Positions 8,713 to 15,129 of a stretch of DNA of 15,129 bases are shown in pieces. The notes beneath the pieces are model-generated. The model searched no databases. It saw only the letters and a list, made by a program, of their open reading frames with translations, and was not told where the DNA came from. The DNA is from Fennellomyces sp. T-0311. Taxonomy: Eukaryota > Mucoromycota > Mucoromycetes > Mucorales > Lichtheimiaceae. The stretch lies in contig JALLLT010000151.1 of the NCBI GenBank assembly GCA_025266875.1, positions 1 to 15,129 of the forward strand, in the 5' to 3' direction. The translations under genes and the position numbers were made by a program. Position 1 is the stretch's first letter. Each line of letters opens with the position of its first letter.

Positions 8713-10520
8713 ATATATAACAAGTATTATATACCGTGGGACCTTGACAGACTATAACTGTAACTGTGTGACTGTACTTTTTGACGGCGGACGCTAGTTT
8801 GGTCTTGATCCCAAAATGACCAAAAACGTGTTCCAAAGGCTTCAGGATATCAGTCACGTCTTGGTCGATTGTTGCTTTTGTCAGATCTTTCTGCAAAATC
8901 TTTGTGTAGCGCTCTTTTGCTGCTTCCTTATCTCTCTTCAGTTTCTATTAATTATGAATGCATCTTAGATAACCATAAGTATAGCACCAAATAACTAACC
9001 CCCTCTTCTAAAAAGGTATGAATGCAGCCTATAATTTTGCTAATTTTTCCAGGCGTTTGGATAATTTCCTTGATAGCAGCATGTGTTCCTTTGACACGCT
9101 GGGTTGATCGGATGCTGAGATTAACACGATTAGCAGTTCAAGCACCTGCCCATTTCTCTTGGTAATCTAGTAAACTTAATGTATTATGTGCCGTGATAAG
9201 TAAGAAAAATCAAGTAAAACTCACTTATGGTTGTATATGTTACCTTCTAAGATATTTTTGCAAGCTGTCTTTGTTTGGCATTTCAGCAGTGACAGCGTAA
9301 TATTTTTTTTTGGCCTTGATAAAATCATTCAGACTTCGACTGTACAGCATTTCCAGAACTGCAGCCACATACCTTTTTCTGGCGCTTTCATCGATGTTTT
9401 TCTCCAGTTTACTTTCAAAATTCATCTGCATGTGCCAGGCACAGAGAGAATGAGGAACTGAGGGAAAAACGGCCTTGAGGGTATTACAGAGGGCGTAGTC
9501 ATTGTCCATAACAAACAATCCTGGCGTGCGTGATACACCGTCAACTGTGTTGTAAATGTTTGACTTCAAGCAATTTAGCAGCCAAGCATACATATTCTTC
9601 ATTTCGTTGTTGATGAGGACATATGCGATGAAGAAGGTATGCAGCAAGTCGGTGCTCTTGTCTGATGCCAAGTTGTCGACCCCAACAATATAAACAAGTG
9701 GTAACTTTGCCAGACTTGTCTTATACATTGCATCAATAATTACCACCTCTGGGAATTGCCGGGCTTTGCTGATCGAGTCCTTATAGACGACAAACAGGTT
9801 GTTCAACACTCTTTCCTCAGTAATTTCGTATCGACACAAATAGTTTCCTGTATGAAGATTGCTTGTGATACTGGAGAACTCGTCGGCATGGCTGTTTTCG
9901 ACGCTTGCCTTCTCCAGAATTCTGCTGATATGGCGGGTATCTATCATCGTCGTAAGATTATTGATATGCATGAGCCGAAGAATTTGGGAGGGCGTCATTC
10001 CAACTGAAGATTGCTGAATAATTTGTGTGATAACCTCGTGAGTCATTTCATCCTTTCCGGCACTAGGATCAATCCGAAGATCTGTTTGCTCATCCTCGTT
10101 ACGACACATATGCACCAAGTTGGTTTTGTCATTTTCGAGATTAAAGCTGTACTTGGTAGCTTCTTTTGTTTTTGACGCGTACACCTTATACAGACAGCCC
10201 ATGCAAATGGTAGACCTTTCGGGTCTCTTCTTTACAACGCCGTTAGCACACTTGAAGTGCATTTGGGGATCAAAACCTAGTTTCGTAGCTGAACCGCTCA
10301 TTTTCTTGGTATTGCTTTCAATACGATTTTGACTGTCAGCCTTCGGCTCTCCACCTTGGGAACATTTTATGTAACAAAAATGGGTGCCACTTTTCGCACT
10401 AGTTCCGCTGCTTTGAATTACGACCCCTACGTATCCTTTACCACGCCAATATTGCCTAAGTTTCTTGGCCAAAGCATGGTGATCATTGGCAGTTTCGTTA
10501 TAAATCGGGTCGTGGGACAT
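8702..10520 (-). pseudogene. MULE-type transposase (Mutator-like), three exons, inactivated
   Basis: Would catalyse cut-and-paste transposition of a Mutator-like element. Exon 1 is 10520-9244 (426 codons), exon 2 is 9174-9000 and exon 3 is 8944-8702. Introns 9243-9175 (GTAACA..AAG) and 8999-8945 (GTTAGT..TAG) keep the frame. Exon 1 has an N-terminal FAR1/FLYWCH-like Cys/His region (about residues 85-140, with CANG, CMGC and HMC), then MTPSQILRLM, then the MULE core. In the core, D263 lies in VVIIDAMYKTSL, D339 in FVMDNDYALCNT, and C360-x2-H363 in SLCAWHM. Exon 2 continues LLDYQEKWAGA, then an in-frame TGA at about 9146, then TANRVNLSIRSTQRVKGTH. Family members have Glu where this reads Lys after RV, so the third catalytic acid appears lost as well. 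No SWIM zinc finger is visible; the open frame ends at the tRNA-like sequence, so the C-terminus is probably truncated. No terminal inverted repeats were found. Confidence 0.85.
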
Positions 10521-10814
10521 AATAGCTGCTATAATACTGTTAAATTAGCATCTAATTCAGATCAGTGTAGGTAGGATATAACTGCGTTAAGATAGCAAGT
10601 TAAAGCGGTACAAAAACTAACAAAGAAAGTGCTTGTTTACACTGGTTTGCGTGATTGAAGCTTTTAAGTTTTTGGTGAAAAGGTTAAAGCAGAAGAATAT
10701 AATCACAAGAAAAGCAGTGTACATATAAAGAAATTATTGTGCTACTCCAACTGCTGACTTACAAGTGCCTTGAGCTGTTGTGTATTTTTGCGCACAGACA
10801 CAGTGTGCACAGTA
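10521..10814. other. Intergenic stretch between the MULE gene and the Tc1 element
   Basis: AT-rich sequence upstream of the MULE start codon, presumably its promoter or left flank. I see no gene, and no repeat long enough to be the MULE's terminal inverted repeat. It ends in CAGTA, the left half of the Tc1 target site. Confidence 0.45.
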
Positions 10815-10842
10815 CAGTTGGGTTCCAAAAGTTTTGTCGTCG
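10815..10842 (+). repeat. Left TIR of the Tc1/mariner element
   Basis: 28 bases, matching the right TIR except at positions 5 and 10 (T versus A in both). It is followed by GAAGCTCCGAC, outside the repeat. Confidence 0.93.
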
Positions 10843-11018
10843 GAAGCTCCGACAAGCCCAAAATTCATGAGCACCAGTACTTCAGCACATATAGAAGACA
10901 CCATTTAAATAGAAGTGCTCATAAATAAGACACGGTAAAAACCACTATGGGTTATTCTGTATTTGATAATAAAGAAAAATACAAGACACTATATAAAAAA
11001 GAAGAAGTTACACTTACA

Positions 11019-12026
11019 TCAATATCTGGTGCTACGACCACCAGCTTTTCGGACAAGATTGACTCGGTTGGGTACAGAATCGACGAGCTTGTTAACGTTC
11101 TCGATGGGGAATTCATCCCAGGCCTCTTGGATAGCAACTTTGAGTGTTTCGACGTCTTTAGATGTGTTTACCATCTTTGCTTCAACGGCCAATTTCATCT
11201 GCTGCCACACGTGCTCGATCGGATTTAAGTCAGGGCTTTGTGCCGGCCAATCCATCTTGACAATTCGGTTTTGCGCGCGCCAAAGTTTAGGAGCTCTTGC
11301 TCTATGAACTGGAGCACCGTCCTCCATCAAGAGTGGGTCTTCAAGACTGTTCCAAAAGTTGTAAAGTGCGCCTGCATAAACTTGGTCAATAAAGTCAACA
11401 GCACTACGCCTATTCTTCTCCATGAACACCAGTTCTGACTTATGGTTATAGGTGATGGCACCCCATATCATCACAGTCGAACGGTCACTTTTGAACGTGG
11501 GAGCGATACAGTCTTGATAATCAGCTTCATGTGCTGCCCTCCACACACGAACAACTCGGCAATTTTTACCCGATTCAAAGCTACTTTCGTCCGTCCAAAC
11601 AACCTTTCTCCAATCTTCCAAAGTCCAGTCCTTGTGAGCTGCAGTAAACTTTCGGCGCGCTATGATATGTCGCGGCTTAAGAAAAGGTTTTCGTTTGGCA
11701 ATTCTGCTATGAATGCCATTTGCGTGCAATACTCGTCGAACTGTTGACTTTGACACTGGTGTTGGGCAACTGTTGGTAATGTCACCTAATGTTTGACGTC
11801 GTTCTGACTTGGCATTACGAAGCACTTGTCGCTCATCTCGCTTGGTTAAAACCTTGGGGCGTCCAGACGCGATAGCTCTGTGTTGGCTGCCGGTTTTCGT
11901 GTACTTTTCAATCCATCTTTGGACTGTGCGAATTGGAACGCCGGTTTGTTTCACGATTTCTGTGGTATCTACTTGGGCATTATGGAGCGCGATTGCTGCA
12001 ATGCGTTTGTCTTCAGAGTATACCAT
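11019..12026 (-). CDS. Tc1/mariner-family DD34E transposase, intact
   Basis: A 335-residue cut-and-paste transposase that would bind the element's terminal repeats and insert at TA. The N-terminal paired-like DNA-binding region contains a first helix-turn-helix (about 1-50, ending VPIRTVQRWIEKY). Next come a GRPK AT-hook-like linker (55-58) and a second helix-turn-helix (about 75-118, with STVRRVLHANGI). The DDE_3 catalytic domain follows. D146 lies in VVWTDESSF, D236 in LLMEDGAPVHRAR and E271 in SPDLNPIEHVWQQMK, with exactly 34 residues between D236 and E271. The protein ends GGRSTRY at a TGA stop, a normal end for the family. Length and all key residues are as expected for a functional enzyme, and there is no frameshift or internal stop. 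The ATG at 12026 is the first in frame after the right TIR. It is the only undamaged transposase in the window. Confidence 0.95.
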   Translation of the reverse strand: MVYSEDKRIAAIALHNAQVDTTEIVKQTGVPIRTVQRWIEKYTKTGSQHRAIASGRPKVLTKRDERQVLRNAKSERRQTLGDITNSCPTPVSKSTVRRVLHANGIHSRIAKRKPFLKPRHIIARRKFTAAHKDWTLEDWRKVVWTDESSFESGKNCRVVRVWRAAHEADYQDCIAPTFKSDRSTVMIWGAITYNHKSELVFMEKNRRSAVDFIDQVYAGALYNFWNSLEDPLLMEDGAPVHRARAPKLWRAQNRIVKMDWPAQSPDLNPIEHVWQQMKLAVEAKMVNTSKDVETLKVAIQEAWDEFPIENVNKLVDSVPNRVNLVRKAGGRSTRY

Positions 12027-12127
12027 TGTGCGCTCATTTAAAAAAAGGTGGGTGATTAGGGAAAAAGGGGAAGAACCAGAGCTTTTTTTCGAGCAATCAA
12101 AGTTATATTGGGGTGCTGAGTTTATTT

Positions 12128-12155
12128 CGACGACAAAACTTTTGGTACCCTACTG
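12128..12155 (-). repeat. Right TIR of the Tc1/mariner element
   Basis: Reverse complement of the left TIR at 26 of 28 positions, immediately followed by the TA duplication at 12156-12157. It lies about 100 bp upstream of the transposase start codon. Confidence 0.93.
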
Positions 12156-12157
12156 TA

Positions 12158-13326
12158 CTGATGTATAGTACAATTTATAGATACATATTTTATAATGGTG
12201 CTTGTAAAATTTGTTTGACACTACATAACGGTAAGTTGGCTAATGCTAATCATTCCTGAATTTCGTACATCACTTTGCACTGTCATAAAGTTCGCACACA
12301 GAGTAAGTCTTAGTCCGCTCAGTCCATACTTGTCCTGAAGTACTATAGCACTTACTCACAGGACAACAATGACACACGTAATAACATCATGGTTAGCATA
12401 TATCAATAATTGCCCTATAAAACCATAACATAATGCAACTTTCATCGACCCTCATTCTTTCTTATTTAGTCGAATTTCATATCCCGACCCTTGTACTTTA
12501 GTGCATCCTCTTATTTCCTCCCGGTTGAGTTCGAAAAAATTTGATTTTTGGGGGGTGGGTGGAAGGAAATAACGTTGGGTAGGCAGTTTAGAGAAAAAAA
12601 TTTTCTTTTTCCATTTTACATCATGGTGTCATGAGCAAACAGATGGCCAGCAATTCAGTAAACGACCTCACAATGTAGTTATCTTACGCACGGCACGAGA
12701 AAAGGACGATTTCGTGTATAGGAAGAATAAACATATAAAATGACAAAAAGGCTTTGCTAACCGACTTTGAAAAAAAAAAACACAAGTTCATCTGAAATCT
12801 CAAACAAGAAGCACTTCGATTCCAATGATTTACATTGGCATTGGAAGTAATTGTGAAAGGACATGGAAGGGGAAAGGTCATTGGGGTGACATGAGTCGTT
12901 CTCAAGCATCCACCAAACTCTTCCGGTAGAGCTGTTTTTAGAAAGGTTTTTCAGACACCGAAGAAAAATTTCCAAAGCGGGGTTGGCCGATGGAACCAAA
13001 TTGGGCGAGAAGTACGGAGGAACGAAACGATGCTCCGTACTGAGGTCAAAAGAGAAAAAGGAAATCCACTTCATCGAAAAAGGAATGTACATGTAACACA
13101 TGTATTATGCAAGCGATTCGGCATACCTCTCGTATTTAGTAACTGAAAAGTGCGTGTCTTTACTCGTATCATCACTTGAAAAAGGTATTAAGCTGCGGAC
13201 GATATCACATTAGTAAGATCTTATGAGTAAACGCTCGAGGTTTTTATTTTGGAAAGCGCTGTACAGTAAAAAAAGATATATATATACGGTATTATTTTTG
13301 AAGTAATATATACACATTTTTTTATC
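12158..13326. other. 1.2-kb gene-poor stretch
   Basis: AT-rich sequence between the Tc1 element and the Harbinger remnant. Visible items are a G-rich patch near 12549-12564, a ten-A run at 12771-12780 and an alternating AT run near 13276-13286. A 114-codon open frame on - (13101-12757) is rich in Phe, Ser and Leu, runs through the poly(A/T) tract and shows no family motif, so I do not call it. Part of this stretch may be the left flank or terminus of the Harbinger element, but no inverted repeat partner is in the window. Confidence 0.45.
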
Positions 13327-14118
13327 ATGGATCATCTCAACCAATTACAAGCATACCGTCAGCAACAACGTAAACGTCGTCACCAGCAAGCGCAGCATAG
13401 ACGCTGAGTATATATGCGATTGTTAGTTGGAATGGCAACAACGGCATTGCGTTCAATGAGCATGACAGTTGAAACGTATGCATACGTTGGATCGCCACAC
13501 CACTTCCGGGCCGAACGACAAAACAAGGAGGCCAACTACCACTATTGGGCAGTTGAGCACCCCGGCCTTCAAGACGATGATAACCCAAGAGACAGCTACA
13601 AGGCTCACTACCGAATGAACAAGGCGACTTTTGAGTGGCTGGTAAACACTTTGTCATCTGATCCGTTATACCAGACCACTGCCATAAACGCAACGCCGGT
13701 GTATATGCAAGTTGCCTGTGTACTATGGCGATATGCAAATACACATCTTGGGTACCGCGCATTCAAGAACTTTTTTGGCTTGTCCCAAGGATCGTACCGT
13801 AACTTTACAAAACCTTTTGTGAAGGCCATGATCAATGTTCATGGTAGGTATATTCGCTGGCCCGCAACTGCACAAGAAGTCCAAGCAATTGCCAACGAAT
13901 TTGTGAATGTACTGGTCCCAAGTGATCGGACTCGTATAGTCCAGAGACCGAGGTTGACCAACGTTATCGGGGCAATGGATGGCAAGCTGGTTGTTATTCA
14001 TAAACCCGCCCACAGTAATGTCGCTTACATGGATCGCAAGAACCATAACTCGATGAACCTACTGGCTGTCTGTGATGCGGATACGCGCATCTTATATGCC
14101 TTTCCTGAAGAATCAGGT
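13327..14118 (+). pseudogene. PIF/Harbinger transposase, N-terminal part, with in-frame TGA
   Basis: Remnant of a DDE_Tnp_4 (PIF/Harbinger) transposase. A 26-codon start (MDHLNQLQAYRQQQRKRRHQ...) ends in TGA at 13405-13407; the same frame reopens two codons later and reads on for over 230 residues. Recognisable parts are a helical DNA-binding region (YRMNKATFEWLVNTL, YMQVACVLWRYANTHLGYRA, FGLSQGSYRNF), then the first catalytic Asp in VIGAMDGKLVVIHKP (about 13975) and the second in LLAVCDADTRILYAF (about 14075). Homology stops after FPEESG at about 14116. The usual GS-x-HD segment and the third acidic residue are missing. The break coincides with GTAAAG, which could be a splice donor, but no matching second exon is visible to its right; a minisatellite begins 30 bases later. 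It is either a truncated gene or one whose second exon is lost. The TGA could have arisen from CGA by one C-to-T change at CpG. Confidence 0.85.
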
Positions 14119-14147
14119 AAAGTATATCATATTCATCGGAAAAACTG

Positions 14148-14205
14148 TCAACCCTTCTCAACCCTTCTCAACCCTCCTCAACCCTTCTCAACCCCGTCAA
14201 CCCCG
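14148..14205 (+). repeat. TCAACCCTTC decamer minisatellite
   Basis: Four decamers (14148, 14158, 14168, 14178; the third reads TCAACCCTCC) followed by two nonamers TCAACCCCG (14188, 14197). Isolated copies of CTCAAC or GTCAAC recur downstream near 14236, 14266 and 14276. It lies directly after the truncated Harbinger frame. It is not the TTAGGG-type telomere repeat. Confidence 0.9.
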
Positions 14206-14249
14206 ATTCACGGACCCCCCCGCCTTCAAATGTGCTCTCAACATTGAGC

Positions 14250-14263
14250 GGGTTTATAAACCC
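14250..14263. repeat. Perfect 14-bp palindrome GGGTTTATAAACCC
   Basis: A perfect palindrome flanked by TTGAG (14244-14248) and CTCAA (14266-14270), which extend the symmetry with small bulges. Its right half fuses to another CCCTTCTCAA copy, so it looks like the decamer repeat meeting its own inverse. Confidence 0.7.
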
Positions 14264-14488
14264 TTCTCAACGTTTAGTCAACACACCACAACGTTGTATC
14301 GTATTTATAAATCATGCAAACGTTAGGAAGATTATTTAGCTGGAGAGCCTTCACGCGAGCCAAATCAATTATATAGTGTATACACATTCTTTCCAACCCA
14401 TTCACAGTACTATATATATACTGTATACGATATTTTCTTTCAAAATATGGACGTTTTATTCGTTTGGACATACAAACAGCTGTTTACT
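14264..14488. other. Short AT-rich spacer; no gene
   Basis: Between the decamer region and the stop codon of the - strand gene. It contains a symmetric AT stretch, AGTACTATATATATACTGTA, near 14407. The 3' untranslated region of the - strand gene probably lies here. Confidence 0.4.
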
Positions 14489-15128
14489 CTAGTTCATGCG
14501 TCTTCTTTTGACAGGCTTTGCCTGAGTGCGGACGATATCCGCCTCAGGCGCTTCAGGAGCCATGGAATATGGCTGGTGGGCTTGCAACTCTTCTTGACGT
14601 ATAACGCCAGCAAAAAGCTCGGCAACACTACGTTCTGCATTGCTAGCTTTTAACTTTGCACGTTCGATGTGCTCGTGCACCCATTTCTGAACTGGTAGCC
14701 AGGAAATGTACTTGCCGAGCTCACCAGTGCTGCTAAGCATGTCACGGTAAGCCCTATCCCAGAAGGAGTCCCACTTGAATTCGTCTTTCTGGACAGTACG
14801 CTTGCCCTTGGTACCGCCAGAATCCTCATTCACAGCATTGCTGGGCCCACCAGCCGCATCATCGGTGATCTTCTCACCTTCCTGCTTCTCCATATCCCCG
14901 ATTTTCTTGCCCAACCGATACAAAATCTATATATGAATATATAAGCATGAGTACTCACCTTAGTATTGGTGTAATTACCATCAATGTAATGAGCGCGATA
15001 CACTCCTTGGATATGAGGCGGGGGCAAGGATTTAGCTTCTTAATCCCACGGCCACAGACAAGCACACTGACAATACAGTCGATGATGCACCGCGAGTAGA
15101 GATACTTTCCATCGAGCTTGTAGTTCTT
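14489..15128 (-). CDS. Unrecognised gene, 3' part; possible Harbinger partner ORF
   Basis: Runs off the right edge, so the start is missing. The upstream exon reads KNYKLDGKYLYSRCIID, then VLVCGRGIKKLNP. The last exon (14926-14489) reads ILYRLGKKIGDMEKQEGEK, an acidic/Gly-rich linker, KWDSFWDRAYRDML, SWLPVQKWVHEHIERAKL and a basic tail KPVKRRRMN that could be a nuclear localisation signal. There are two splice models. In model A a 52-nt intron (14978-14927, GTAATT..TAG) joins the frames without damage. In model B the strong donor GTGAGT gives a 32-nt intron (14958-14927) and an exon ending VYRAHYIDGNYTNTK, but this needs one extra C in the C run near 15030. I do not recognise the family. PIF/Harbinger elements carry a second DNA-binding (Myb/SANT-like) ORF, and the convergent position next to a Harbinger transposase makes that a reasonable guess. 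A host gene is equally possible. Confidence 0.6.
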
Positions 15129-15129
15129 G

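Larger units (their letters stand above)
10815..12155. mobile_element. Complete Tc1/mariner transposon with TIRs and TA target duplication
   Basis: A 1,341-bp element. The left terminal repeat (10815-10842) starts CAGTTGGGTTCCAAAAGTTT. The right one (12155-12128, reverse complement) starts CAGTAGGGTACCAAAAGTTT. They agree at 26 of 28 positions. TA flanks both ends (10813-10814 and 12156-12157), the expected target duplication. The reconstructed empty site, CAG-TA-CTG, is itself a palindrome, in line with the preference of Tc1-type transposases for symmetric TA sites. One transposase gene fills most of the interior on the - strand, with about 100 bp of 5' and 175 bp of 3' noncoding sequence. 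Near-identical ends and an undamaged gene suggest recent insertion. Confidence 0.93.

Noticed and set aside
4502..10520. Repeat-induced point mutation (RIP) as the cause of the stops
   Set aside because: RIP favours CpA-to-TpA, which would turn TGG into TAG. The observed TGG-to-TGA changes imply a CpC context, and the Glu-to-Lys and CGA-to-TGA changes imply CpG. No dinucleotide signature is evident by eye.
10599..10687. MULE terminal inverted repeat from shared GTTAAAGC strings near 8645 and 10600-10686
   Set aside because: The match is only eight bases and does not extend. MULE ends are normally much longer, so this is likely coincidence.
12757..13101. 114-codon - strand open frame
   Set aside because: It passes through a poly(A/T) run, is rich in Ser, Phe and Leu, and shows no recognisable domain. 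It is likely a chance frame in AT-rich DNA.
5744..13407. TGA reassigned to Trp, since all three in-frame premature stops (13405-13407, about 9146, 5744-5746) are TGA and two fall at expected Trp positions
   Set aside because: The intact Tc1 transposase uses TGA as its natural stop exactly at the family's usual C-terminus. TGG is used freely for Trp in all transposases here, and the same genes carry frameshifts or a catalytic-residue change. Ordinary decay explains it.
14148..14205. Telomere-like repeat
   Set aside because: The unit TCAACCCTTC is ten bases long and lacks the TTAGGG/CCCTAA core, so an internal telomere relic is not supported.

Overview
The window looks like repeat-rich nuclear DNA of a fungus, most likely an early-diverging (Mucoromycota-type) lineage. 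This is inferred from intron-containing transposase genes with short GT..AG introns (about 50-70 nt), moderate GC, and the mix of element families. No gene here can be called a host housekeeping gene with confidence. Almost everything recognisable is a transposable element, and five superfamilies lie within 15 kb.

Layout from left to right. (1) Positions 1-1755 (+): a 5'-truncated, frameshift-ridden non-LTR (LINE-like) reverse transcriptase, followed by a pyrimidine-rich 3' tail. (2) Positions 2267-8309: a complete CACTA-like (CMC/EnSpm) DNA transposon of about 6.04 kb. I delimit it by roughly 52-bp terminal inverted repeats that begin CACTG/CATTG and contain a palindrome of the type AATCCCCTA..TAGGGGATT. 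Inside are two convergent genes. One is an intact-looking four-exon accessory gene on + (polyAsn/polyGln, coiled-coil-like). The other is a Tnp2-type transposase on -, broken by two apparent frameshifts and one TGA stop. (3) Positions 8310-8712: intergenic DNA with a hairpin and a tRNA-like pol III promoter fragment (A and B boxes). (4) Positions 8702-10520 (-): a three-exon MULE-type transposase with an in-frame TGA and an apparent Glu-to-Lys change at the third catalytic position. (5) Positions 10815-12155: a complete Tc1/mariner element (28-bp terminal inverted repeats, TA target duplication) carrying an undamaged 335-residue DD34E transposase. It is the only element here that looks potentially active. 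(6) Positions 13327-14116 (+): the N-terminal two thirds of a PIF/Harbinger transposase, interrupted by TGA and ending just before a decamer minisatellite. (7) Positions 14489-15128 (-): the 3' part of an unrecognised, intron-containing gene that runs off the right edge and may be the partner ORF of the Harbinger element.

The main point of interest is the delimited CACTA element: its two-gene convergent design, the palindromes built into its termini, a CTTGGC repeat cluster in one subterminal region, and an accessory gene that has stayed open while the transposase next to it has decayed.
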